In this document: in pieces, positions 1-7,344 of the stretch
How the letters are laid out: each line of letters starts with the position of its first letter
Numbering within the stretch: position 1 is the stretch's first letter
Assembly (NCBI GenBank): GCA_964345135.1
Contig: CAYFQI010000149.1
Coordinates: forward strand, 1 to 7,424
From: CAYMKE01 sp964345135
GTDB lineage: Bacteria > Bacteroidota > Bacteroidia > Bacteroidales > JBBRXJ01
DNA: 7,424 bases
Reading direction: 5' to 3'
Notes under the pieces: model-generated
Seen by the model: the letters and a program-made list of their open reading frames with translations, nothing else
Told to the model about the DNA's origin: nothing
The model's database searches: none
Made by a program: the position numbers and the translations under genes

Positions 1-932
1 AGAAAAATATGCGTAAAACAGGTGGTGAAGAATATGTGAGAAAAGGAATTGCAGAAATAAAAGAATCACTCCAAAATAAATCGCTGACTGTCTGGGAATC
101 CATAGGAAAAATATTTTCCGGAAAAATGAAATATTTTATTTCCATTGGTATTGTATTGGGTATGTTACAACAATTTACCGGTATAAATTCCATCTTTTAC
201 TATGCCCCTGAAATTTTTGAAAAGGCAGGTTCTTCAAGAGATGCATCATTAATACAAGCCATTATCATCGGGTTAACAAACCTTGGATTCACGATTGTTG
301 CCATGATGTTTATTGATAATTTTGGAAGAAAAAAGCTACTGCTACTTGGTGCCATTGGAATGGCCTTAGCTCACTTTGTTATTGGTACCACATTCAAAAC
401 AGCCGAATACCAAATCTCTGACCATGTGTATGCAGAATTTCAACAAAGAGAAACTATCAAATCGGAAACACTTGCTAAATTTGAACAATTAAAAGGCGTC
501 ACATACGGATCAAGGGGCGCATTTTTAGCCGCACTAAAAAAAGACCTGACAAAAACAGAAGTAGCAAATTATAAATTAGACCTGTTAAAAAAATCAGTGC
601 AATTACCTGGAATAGTGGTCTTGATAGCTATCCTGGTTTTTATCGCTTCATTTGCCATATCCATAGGCCCAGTAATGTGGGTCATATTATCAGAGATATT
701 CCCGAATCATTTGCGGGGATTTGCTATTTCAATAGCAGGCTTTTTCAACGGACTTATCAGCTTCCTGGTTACTTTCTTATTCCCCTGGCTACTCGATACC
801 ATTGGAGAAGGCAATACCTTTTACATTTTCACAGCATTCATGGTAGGAACCTATTTCTTTGTCAAAAAATTCATTCCTGAAACAAAAGGAAAATCACTTG
901 AAGAAATTGAAAAAGCTTTTGGTACAAATTAA
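1..932 (+). CDS. MFS sugar porter, C-terminal part (5' end outside window)
   Basis: This is an inner-membrane sugar transporter of the major facilitator superfamily, sugar porter (XylE/GalP-like) family; the substrate cannot be told. The frame is open to the left edge (first full codon at 3), so the ATG at 9 is internal: it falls in the cytoplasmic loop before TM7, and TM1-6 are missing. Visible marks are QQFTGIN in TM7 (168-188), FGRKKL between TM8 and TM9 (about 321-338), PVMWVILSEIFPNHLRG from TM10 into the next loop (669-719) and the C-terminal PETKGKSLEEIE (876-911). Six hydrophobic segments fit TM7-TM12. Between TM9 and TM10 lies a hydrophilic, charged insert of roughly 65-70 residues (about 399-599), where XylE has only a short loop; by topology it faces the periplasm. 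I believe similar inserts occur in other Bacteroidota porters. The family call is firm. Confidence 0.93.
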   Translation, partial: KNMRKTGGEEYVRKGIAEIKESLQNKSLTVWESIGKIFSGKMKYFISIGIVLGMLQQFTGINSIFYYAPEIFEKAGSSRDASLIQAIIIGLTNLGFTIVAMMFIDNFGRKKLLLLGAIGMALAHFVIGTTFKTAEYQISDHVYAEFQQRETIKSETLAKFEQLKGVTYGSRGAFLAALKKDLTKTEVANYKLDLLKKSVQLPGIVVLIAILVFIASFAISIGPVMWVILSEIFPNHLRGFAISIAGFFNGLISFLVTFLFPWLLDTIGEGNTFYIFTAFMVGTYFFVKKFIPETKGKSLEEIEKAFGTN

Positions 933-955
933 TTTTTAAAAAAATAAATATGTAT

Positions 956-974
956 GCCAATCTCTTTGATTGGC
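956..974 (+). terminator. Weak hairpin after the sugar porter, possible terminator
   Basis: A perfect 7-bp stem, GCCAATC (956-962) with GATTGGC (968-974), closes a 5-nt loop and lies 24 nt after the transporter stop. The sequence after it (TTGAATTTTG) is T-rich but broken, so it is at best a weak intrinsic terminator. It could also be a chance palindrome or a protein-binding site. Confidence 0.35.
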
Positions 975-1016
975 TTGAATTTTGTTGATAAAATTAAAAT
1001 TCCTTGATTTTTTCTG

Positions 1017-1067
1017 CCGGAGGGTTTATTATTTCGGAATATTGAAATAGCAAACCCTCCGGTTTTT
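1017..1067 (+). terminator. Strong rho-independent terminator between sugar porter and folC
   Basis: An 11-bp perfect stem pairs CCGGAGGGTTT (1017-1027) with AAACCCTCCGG (1052-1062) and is followed at once by five T (1063-1067). The 24-nt apical part can fold further: ATTTC at 1031-1035 pairs with GAAAT at 1044-1048, and neighbouring pairs extend this inner stem. There is no A tract on the left flank, so it should act only on rightward transcription. It most simply ends the sugar porter transcript. Only 35 nt separate it from the folC start, leaving little room for a folC promoter, so a role as a leader attenuator for folC cannot be excluded. Confidence 0.82.
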
Positions 1068-1102
1068 ATAAATCATTCGAAACATATTGTTTAAATATCA
1101 GG

Positions 1103-2389
1103 ATGAATTATAGACAAACCCTTAAATACTTATATAAATCCCTGCCGATGTTTCAACAGTCGGGGAAGACAGCTTACAAATGCGATCTGGACAATGCCCA
1201 CCTGATTGATTATCATTTTAATTATCCACACCGATACTATGACACCATACATATTGCAGGGACAAATGGCAAAGGCTCGGTTGCACATATGACAGCATCA
1301 ATATTAATGGCCGCTGGATACAAAACCGGTTTATTTACCTCGCCTCATCTGGTGGATTTCAGGGAACGAATTAAAGTAAACGGGAGAAAAATATCCAAAC
1401 AATACGTGAATACCTTCACCAGAAAAGCAAACAAGCATATTGAAAATATTAACCCTTCATTTTTTGAATTGACTACATTCATGGCCTTTAATTATTTTAA
1501 AGATAAAAATGTAGATATAGCAGTTATTGAAACCGGCCTTGGTGGAAGATTGGATACAACCAATGTCTTATCTCCTATTCTTTCTGTTATCACTAACATC
1601 GGCATGGACCACACTGATATTCTCGGGAATTCTTTACAAAAAATAGCTGCTGAAAAAGCTGGTATTATAAAACATCGAATCCCTCTGGTAATAGGAGAAA
1701 CACGAGAAACGACAAAAGATATTTTTATTAAGGAGGCCAAAAATAAATCTGCTCCAATATATTTTGCTGACCAGGAATATAAGGTAAAAGAAGCCTTTTA
1801 CAAAAATTTCAGGTCTCAGGTGATCACTCTTCAAAACCATGAGCCTGGTACCTTTGAAACAGATTTGTTTGGCAAATATCAGGAAAAAAATCTGATTACA
1901 ACGATTAAGGCAATAGACTGTTTAAAAAAATCGGGTTATCAAATTAACAGTGATGAAATAAAAAAAGGGTTAAAAAATGTTATTAAAAACACCCGCCTGA
2001 GAGGACGAATGGAAATAGTCAGGAAAAAACCTCTCACGATTTGTGATATCGCCCATAATCCTGAAGGAATAAACGAATTAATGAATAATATCCGGTTTAT
2101 AAAATATAAAAAACTTCACATCATTATTGGATCTACAAAAGGCAAACAGGTTAACGAGATATTCTCATTAATGCCAGGGAATGCTCACTATTATTTTACA
2201 AAATCCTCTGTCTCCAGGTCTATGGATATTGATCAAATCACATCAGCTGCAAAAAAACAAGGGTTAAACGGGAGTCAATACCAAGAGGTAAAAAAAGCAT
2301 ACAATGATGCATTGTCACATGCAGGCCCGGACGATCTAATCCTTATTTGCGGGAGTACATTTATAGTAGCTGACTTTTTATCAGATTAA
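1103..2389 (+). CDS. folC: Bifunctional dihydrofolate synthase / folylpolyglutamate synthase
   Basis: This cytoplasmic Mur-ligase-family enzyme uses ATP to join glutamate to dihydropteroate and then to extend the glutamate tail of folates. At 428 aa it is full length. In order: the N-terminal MNYRQTLKYLYKSLPMFQ typical of Bacteroidota FolC; the P-loop GTNGKGS (53-59); TSPHL (79-83); ETGLGGRLDTTN (143-154); NIGMDHTDILG (165-175) with the conserved His170; AAEKAGI (182-188), whose Lys185 matches the carbamylated lysine of the family; RLRGRMEI (298-305); and DIAHNPEG (315-322) in the C-terminal domain. The start is secure because homology begins at residue 1; AGG touches the ATG directly, too close to act as a normal Shine-Dalgarno site. 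The stop lies 15 nt before treZ, suggesting co-transcription. Folate-only versus dual activity cannot be told from sequence. Confidence 0.96.
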   Translation: MNYRQTLKYLYKSLPMFQQSGKTAYKCDLDNAHLIDYHFNYPHRYYDTIHIAGTNGKGSVAHMTASILMAAGYKTGLFTSPHLVDFRERIKVNGRKISKQYVNTFTRKANKHIENINPSFFELTTFMAFNYFKDKNVDIAVIETGLGGRLDTTNVLSPILSVITNIGMDHTDILGNSLQKIAAEKAGIIKHRIPLVIGETRETTKDIFIKEAKNKSAPIYFADQEYKVKEAFYKNFRSQVITLQNHEPGTFETDLFGKYQEKNLITTIKAIDCLKKSGYQINSDEIKKGLKNVIKNTRLRGRMEIVRKKPLTICDIAHNPEGINELMNNIRFIKYKKLHIIIGSTKGKQVNEIFSLMPGNAHYYFTKSSVSRSMDIDQITSAAKKQGLNGSQYQEVKKAYNDALSHAGPDDLILICGSTFIVADFLSD

Positions 2390-2404
2390 CCGCTTGATAA
2401 TAAA

Positions 2405-4246
2405 ATGCAAACACGAACAGGCAAAAGAACATTAGGTGCTGTATATAACAGCAAAACCAATGCATGTGATTTTACTGTATGGGCTCCTTTGGTCAAGCAA
2501 CTGGAACTGAAAATCATCCATCCATTTGAACAACATTATACTCTTGAAAAAAATGAAACAGGGTATTGGCATAAACAATTAGATATCATTAAACCAGGCA
2601 CAAAGTATCTCTATATTATTAACCAGTCAATCATTTGTCCTGATCCTGCTTCCACTTATCAGCCAAATGGTGTTCACGGCCCTTCTGAGGTGATTACAGG
2701 AAAACATACATGGAAAGACGATAAATGGAGCGGCATTGCCCTGGAAAAAATGATCATGTATGAACTTCACACCGGGTCATTTTCTTCTGAAGGAACATTT
2801 AAAGGAATTATCAAAAAAATAAACCACTTGAAAGATATTGGAGTCAATGCAATTGAGCTAATGCCGGTAAACCAGTTTCCCGGACATAAAAACTGGGGAT
2901 ATGACGGAGTATACCCGTTTGCAGTACAAAATTCATACGGGGGGCCATATGAATTAAAAAATCTGGTGAATGTATGTCATCAAAACGGAATTGCCGTTAT
3001 ACTGGATGTCGTGTATAATCATCAGGGCCCGGAAGGGAATTACCTGGAAACATTTGCCCCTTATTTCACCAATCAATATCACACTCCGTGGGGAAAAGCC
3101 ATTAACTTTGACGATGCCTACTGTGATGGTGTAAGAAATTTTTATATTCAAAATGCTCTCATGTGGTTCCGGGATTTTCATATTGATGCCTTAAGACTTG
3201 ATGCAGTACATGCCATTTCTGATTTCAGCGCAAAACATATTTTATCCGAACTTACCGAAGCGGTTGATCATCTTTCTCTACAAACGAACAAACAATATTA
3301 TTTAATAGCAGAAAGTGCTTTAAATGACCCCAAATACATACGTCCAAAGTCAAATTCAGGATACGGACTAGATGCCCAATGGCTTGAAGAATTTCACCAT
3401 GCACTTCATGCCCTGGTTACTGATGAAAAAAAAGGATATTATGAAGATTTTGGAAGCGTTGTACATTTAGCTAAATCGTTTACACGAGGATATGTACATG
3501 ACGGGATATATTCCAAATATCGAAAAAAAACATTTGGTGCAAAGGCTGATGGAATATCCGGACATCAATTTATTGTATATGCTCAAAACCATGATATGAT
3601 TGGCAACAGGCTAAATGGAGAACGCCTGAGCAAACAAATTGATTTTGAAAAACTCAAATTAGCGGCAGCCACTTATTTTATTTCTCCTTTTGTTCCTCTC
3701 ATTTTTATGGGTGAAGAGTTTGCAGAAGATGCCCCTTTTATGTATTTTATAGACCATAGCGACCAGAATCTTGTCGAACGGGTAAAAAAAGGAAGAAAAC
3801 GGGAATATAAATCATTACATGGCTCAAAAAAACCTCCTGATATTGATGCTGACGATACATACATTCAATGTAAACTCAATTGGAATGATATAAACATGAA
3901 TACAAGGAAACAAACCATGCTTAAATATTATAAAAAACTAATCCAACTTAAAACAGACCACCCGGTATTAAATAAAACAGACCGGAAATCAATGGCTGTT
4001 TCGTATGACGAACAAAAACAATACATTAAAATCCATCGCTGGTACCAGGATAATGAAATCCTGGCTTATCTTAATTTTTCGAACGACCCTTTAATGATTG
4101 AATTAAAAGATGGTTGGGACGTTTTACTTGATTCTTCTGCAGAAGAATGGGGTAGAGAGAAGAATAATGCATCATCAATTAATGAAAAATTAAATGCATA
4201 TTACGTAACGAGCCATTCGGTAATTATTTCACAAAATATAAAATAA
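2405..4246 (+). CDS. treZ: Malto-oligosyltrehalose trehalohydrolase (GH13)
   Basis: TreZ hydrolyses the alpha-1,4 bond next to the terminal trehalose unit of maltooligosyl-trehalose, releasing free trehalose: the second step of the TreY-TreZ route from glycogen or maltodextrin. At 613 aa it is full length, with no signal peptide, so cytoplasmic. An N-terminal CBM48-like beta domain (about 8-100, FTVWAPLVKQLELKI) precedes the GH13 barrel. Marks are ELHTGSFSSEGTF (120-132), DVVYNHQGPEGNYL (201-214), DALRLDAVHAI (261-271) with nucleophile Asp266, IAESALNDP (301-309) with acid/base Glu303, and QNHDMIGNR (394-402) with Asp397. FMGEEFAEDAPF (434-445) and the following FIDHSDQNL are typical of TreZ rather than of branching enzyme, the main alternative. 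Met398 replaces the Gln usual in QNHDQIGNR. The start is preceded by TAATAAA and no Shine-Dalgarno site. The stop abuts the malQ start. Confidence 0.94.
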   Translation: MQTRTGKRTLGAVYNSKTNACDFTVWAPLVKQLELKIIHPFEQHYTLEKNETGYWHKQLDIIKPGTKYLYIINQSIICPDPASTYQPNGVHGPSEVITGKHTWKDDKWSGIALEKMIMYELHTGSFSSEGTFKGIIKKINHLKDIGVNAIELMPVNQFPGHKNWGYDGVYPFAVQNSYGGPYELKNLVNVCHQNGIAVILDVVYNHQGPEGNYLETFAPYFTNQYHTPWGKAINFDDAYCDGVRNFYIQNALMWFRDFHIDALRLDAVHAISDFSAKHILSELTEAVDHLSLQTNKQYYLIAESALNDPKYIRPKSNSGYGLDAQWLEEFHHALHALVTDEKKGYYEDFGSVVHLAKSFTRGYVHDGIYSKYRKKTFGAKADGISGHQFIVYAQNHDMIGNRLNGERLSKQIDFEKLKLAAATYFISPFVPLIFMGEEFAEDAPFMYFIDHSDQNLVERVKKGRKREYKSLHGSKKPPDIDADDTYIQCKLNWNDINMNTRKQTMLKYYKKLIQLKTDHPVLNKTDRKSMAVSYDEQKQYIKIHRWYQDNEILAYLNFSNDPLMIELKDGWDVLLDSSAEEWGREKNNASSINEKLNAYYVTSHSVIISQNIK

Positions 4247-5806
4247 ATGACAAATATAGTTGATGTTTTCACAAACTATCCGGAATCTGTTTTAAACAAT
4301 AAGATTCAGACAAAAGAACGGGGAAGCGGTATCTTATTACATCTCTCCTCTTTACCCGGGAATTACGGGATTGGTGACATGGGGATGGAAGCTTATGAAT
4401 TTGCTGACTTCCTGGCTGAATCAAAACAAAAATTCTGGCAGATTCTACCTCTTAATCCAACAGACGGGGGGCATGGCTATTCGCCTTACAGTTCTTATTC
4501 TGCTTTTGGTGGGAATACAATGTTTATCAGCCCTGACTTGCTTTTACAACATAAACTTATAGAATTAACAGAGCTGGGTAAATGTAGTATTAAAACAGGT
4601 TCCACCGTTGATTTCGAACAATCCGAACAATTCAAAAACAATATTTTTAATGCTGCCTTTTTGCGGTTTCGGGAAGAACAGCCTGTAGATTTAAAAAAAG
4701 CATATGAGCTTTTTCTTGAAAAAGAAGCCTTTTGGATACATGATCATGCGCTGTTTGTAGCCCTGAAAAATCATTTCAAAACACCATGGCACCAATGGCC
4801 AGATCCATATAAATACAGGAATCATGAACAATTGAACCTATTTATAAAGGAACACGAGTATGAAATAAACAAAGAAAAATTTCTTCAATTCTTGTTTCAT
4901 CAACAATTTTTCCTCTTGAAAAAATACTGTAATTCCAAGAATATTCGAATATTCGGTGACCTACCCCTGTATGTAAATCATGATAGTGCTGATGTATGGA
5001 CACATCCTGAATATTTTAAATTGGATGCTTCGTTAACCCCGTATGTAGTCGCCGGGGTTCCGCCCGATTATTTTAGTGAAAACGGCCAATTATGGGGCAT
5101 GCCAATATTTAACTGGAAAAAACTTAAAGAAGATGGGTATCAGTGGTGGGTAAAGCGTGTTGAACAAAACCTGAAACTTTTTGATCTTTTACGTATTGAT
5201 CATTTCAGGGGGCTTTCTGCATACTGGGAAGTACCTGCCAAAGAAAAAACTGCGATCAACGGAGCCTATAAACCCGGCCCGGCATATGAATTATTCAATA
5301 CATTGTCTTACTGTTTCGGTGAACTTCCATTTGTAGCAGAAGACCTCGGAGATATTGACAGTCCGGTTTTGGAATTAAGAGATCATTATAATTTCCCGGG
5401 GATGAATGTATTGCATTTTGCTTTTGATGAAAACATGCCAAAATCCGGAGACATCCCTCACCATTATATTAAAAATAGTGTAGTATATACAGGAACCCAC
5501 GACAATAACACGACCAAAGGATGGTTTAAAAAACTCGACAAAGCAACTAAAAAGCGCCTTCAGCAATATATTGGAAAAAAAATAACAACCAAAACCTGCT
5601 GCAACGAATTGGTCAGGCTTACTTTTGGATCCGTAAGTGATATTGCCATTATTCCTATGCAAGACATCCTTTGCCTGGGAGAAAAAGCAATCATGAACCG
5701 CCCTTCAATGCCAGACGGAAATTGGAGCTGGAAATTAAAAAAATCTATATATAAAAACAATAAAACCAGTTTTTTAAAAGAAATCACGCATATTTACAAC
5801 CGGTAA
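4247..5806 (+). CDS. malQ: 4-alpha-glucanotransferase (amylomaltase, GH77)
   Basis: This cytoplasmic disproportionating enzyme moves alpha-1,4-glucan segments between maltodextrins and releases glucose. At 519 aa it matches the short bacterial amylomaltase type with no extra starch-binding domains. In order: SGILLHLSSLPGNYGIGDMG (27-46), LPLNPTDGGHGYSPYSSYSA (67-86), GDLPLYVNHDSADVW (237-251), the 250s-loop motif VAGVPPDYFSENGQLWG (268-284), LLRIDHFRG (314-322) with nucleophile Asp318, VAEDLGD (363-369) with acid/base Glu365, TGTHDNNT (415-422) with Asp419, and the C-terminal GNWSWKL (491-497). All three catalytic residues are present. The ATG follows the treZ TAA with no gap, suggesting translational coupling. 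About 26 residues precede the family homology and no later ATG could serve, so this short tail seems real. Next to TreZ, MalQ can rebuild longer chains from maltose and maltotriose left by trehalose formation; that role is inferred. Confidence 0.95.
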   Translation: MTNIVDVFTNYPESVLNNKIQTKERGSGILLHLSSLPGNYGIGDMGMEAYEFADFLAESKQKFWQILPLNPTDGGHGYSPYSSYSAFGGNTMFISPDLLLQHKLIELTELGKCSIKTGSTVDFEQSEQFKNNIFNAAFLRFREEQPVDLKKAYELFLEKEAFWIHDHALFVALKNHFKTPWHQWPDPYKYRNHEQLNLFIKEHEYEINKEKFLQFLFHQQFFLLKKYCNSKNIRIFGDLPLYVNHDSADVWTHPEYFKLDASLTPYVVAGVPPDYFSENGQLWGMPIFNWKKLKEDGYQWWVKRVEQNLKLFDLLRIDHFRGLSAYWEVPAKEKTAINGAYKPGPAYELFNTLSYCFGELPFVAEDLGDIDSPVLELRDHYNFPGMNVLHFAFDENMPKSGDIPHHYIKNSVVYTGTHDNNTTKGWFKKLDKATKKRLQQYIGKKITTKTCCNELVRLTFGSVSDIAIIPMQDILCLGEKAIMNRPSMPDGNWSWKLKKSIYKNNKTSFLKEITHIYNR

Positions 5807-5935
5807 ATATAATTTGCTCATTTGATTAGTGTTTGTTCATAATGTCCGCTAACTTCTGTTAAGGAAATGTTTTATTATTAATTTTTTCGGTGAAAAATGT
5901 TATCTTCATAGCCTTAATTTTATACAAAATAACTG

Positions 5936-6766
5936 ATGGAAGCCCAGCCGGATATTGGAATAAAAGAAGCTAAAGAAGTAATGCAAGTCGTTCATGATGC
6001 TTATAACCATGACTTAAAAGACTATGCATTGATTTCATTCATACGCAGATTAAACAGGTTACTCTATTTATACAGATTCAATTCAACCGAAGAATTTATA
6101 CAACGGCTTAAAAATAATCATGGCTTTTTTGATATTTTTTTACAAAATATTGCTGTTGAAGAAACCGAAATATTCCGGGATCCTTCTCTTTGGAGATTGT
6201 TTAGCAATAACATTATCCCTCATCATATTACCCAACAAGAACACTTTAAAATTTGGCTTCCTGAATGTGTAAGTGGAGAAGAACTCTATTCTTTGTTGAT
6301 CATTCTAAAAGAAAACAATGCTTTGGATAACATTGAAATAGTTGCTCACACTTCAAATAACAAGAGCTTGTCCGATATCAAAAAAGGAATTATCAAGCAA
6401 GAAAAAATTAAAATCAGTGAAGAAAATTATATTCGTATAGATGGCAAAGAAAGGGGTTTAGATAAATATTACACGCAATATGAATCATATGCTACATTGG
6501 ATAATAAACTTCTAGAAAAAGTATCATCAATTGATAAAAAAAATATTTTAGAATCTCCTCCTGGCAATAATGACATAATTCTTTTCAGAAATTCAATGCT
6601 TTATTTTAATTTTACATTAAAATCAAAAATGCTTAATGGGTTATATAATTGCCTGAAAAAAGGAGGGTTATTTATTATTGGGGCAAAAGAAACAATCAAT
6701 AATCACGAAATTGCCAATAAATTTACTTTGTTTTCTCCGGTTGAGAGTATTTACAAAAAAAAATAA
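5936..6766 (+). CDS. CheR-like protein-glutamate methyltransferase, divergent SAM pocket
   Basis: The protein resembles CheR, which methylates receptor glutamates using S-adenosylmethionine (SAM). At 276 aa it has an all-helical N-terminal CheR domain (about 8-62, FIRRLNRLLYLYRFNSTEEF) and a Rossmann methyltransferase domain (about 70-276). VEETEIFRDPSLW (74-86) matches the family T-E-x-FRDPSxW motif, but Glu75 stands where Asn is usual. PECVSGEELYS (109-119) replaces AGCSTGEExYS, keeping only the GEE core. AHTSNN (137-142) replaces ATDIxx, losing the Asp that contacts SAM. FRNSMLYFN (217-225), GGLFIIGAKE (243-251) and the terminal ESIYKKK are family-like. There is no tetratricopeptide tail. 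Activity may therefore be lost or altered. The start has no Shine-Dalgarno site but matches where family homology begins. cheB follows 10 nt after the stop, so the two are probably co-transcribed. The final three lysines are nine A in a row before TAA. Confidence 0.85.
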   Translation: MEAQPDIGIKEAKEVMQVVHDAYNHDLKDYALISFIRRLNRLLYLYRFNSTEEFIQRLKNNHGFFDIFLQNIAVEETEIFRDPSLWRLFSNNIIPHHITQQEHFKIWLPECVSGEELYSLLIILKENNALDNIEIVAHTSNNKSLSDIKKGIIKQEKIKISEENYIRIDGKERGLDKYYTQYESYATLDNKLLEKVSSIDKKNILESPPGNNDIILFRNSMLYFNFTLKSKMLNGLYNCLKKGGLFIIGAKETINNHEIANKFTLFSPVESIYKKK

Positions 6767-6776
6767 AAACACTGTA

Positions 6777-7331
6777 ATGCAAAAAACGATTATCATAGGC
6801 GGTTCTGCAGGTAGCTTTAAGGTTATTACAAATATCCTGAGTGCTTTGCCGGATAATTTTGACCGGAGTATATTAATGTGTTTACACCGATTAAAACATG
6901 TCCGTTCAGGTTTCATTGAAGTTCTGTCATTAAAATCTAAAATTGAAATCAGTGAACCCAATGATAAAGATCCGATTAAAGCGGGACATGCATACCTTGC
7001 TCCTGCTAACTATCATATGCTTGTTGAAATTGGCAATACAATCGCTCTTTCCACAGAAGCTAACGTAAATCACTCAAGGCCTTCAATTGATCTGTCGTTT
7101 ATGACAGCTGCAAAAGTATACAGAGAAAAATTAACAGGCATCATTCTTTCAGGTGCAAACAAGGATGGTACAGCCGGTTTAAAAAAAATAAAAGAAATGA
7201 ATGGTACAACGATTGTCCAGGACCCGAAAGAATGTGATATTAGTACCATGACAGAAAGCGCAATTCAAACCGTTAATGTAGATCATATATTAAAAACCGA
7301 TGAAATAATTAAATTTTTATGTAATTTGTAG
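6777..7331 (+). CDS. CheB-type methylesterase, stand-alone catalytic domain
   Basis: The protein is the CheB catalytic domain alone (184 aa), without the N-terminal receiver domain that controls CheB in classical chemotaxis. CheB removes methyl groups from receptor glutamates and deamidates glutamines. The Ser-His-Asp triad is complete: Ser10 in IIIGGSAGS (5-13), His37 in LHRLKHVRS (36-44) and Asp130 in SGANKDGTAGL (125-135). Other family marks are YLAPANYHMLVE (73-84) and NHSRPSIDLSF (98-108). I chose the ATG at 6777 because homology starts at residue 2. The frame is open further upstream (to at least 6678), but there it overlaps the end of cheR and encodes nothing family-like. In Bacteroidota such receiver-less CheB proteins are commonly encoded with a CheR and a large hybrid histidine kinase. 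A target receptor is not visible here. Confidence 0.9.
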   Translation: MQKTIIIGGSAGSFKVITNILSALPDNFDRSILMCLHRLKHVRSGFIEVLSLKSKIEISEPNDKDPIKAGHAYLAPANYHMLVEIGNTIALSTEANVNHSRPSIDLSFMTAAKVYREKLTGIILSGANKDGTAGLKKIKEMNGTTIVQDPKECDISTMTESAIQTVNVDHILKTDEIIKFLCNL

Positions 7332-7344
7332 AAAATTTAATATA

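Noticed and set aside
9..932. A complete short protein starting at the ATG at 9
   Set aside because: The reading frame continues to the window edge, and the first residues match the loop before TM7 of full sugar porters, so it is the tail of a longer gene.
3426..3530. A8 runs inside treZ (3426-3433 and 3523-3530) as frameshift sites
   Set aside because: The treZ frame is intact through both, and the shifted frames lead to no recognisable domain; such runs are ordinary in this AT-rich sequence.
5375..5787. Minus-strand open frames inside malQ, folC, treZ and the che genes
   Set aside because: They lie opposite well-supported genes, show no family motifs, and are the usual by-product of coding sequence on the other strand.
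5883..5897. Small hairpin TTTTTC / GAAAAA with a 3-nt loop in the malQ-cheR gap
   Set aside because: It is a six-pair, almost purely A-T stem with no T tract after it; it is expected by chance in such AT-rich DNA and is not a credible terminator.
5807..5935. Promoter for the cheR-cheB run, for example TATCTTCA at 5901 or TAGTGTTTG at about 5827
   Set aside because: Neither matches the Bacteroidota -7 element TAnnTTTG well, and no -33 TTTG sits at the right distance. A promoter is likely in this gap but cannot be placed.
6678..6776. In-frame upstream extension of cheB by 33 codons
   Set aside because: It overlaps the end of cheR, carries no CheB-like residues, and CheB homology begins right after the ATG at 6777. 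It was kept only as part of the slippage idea.
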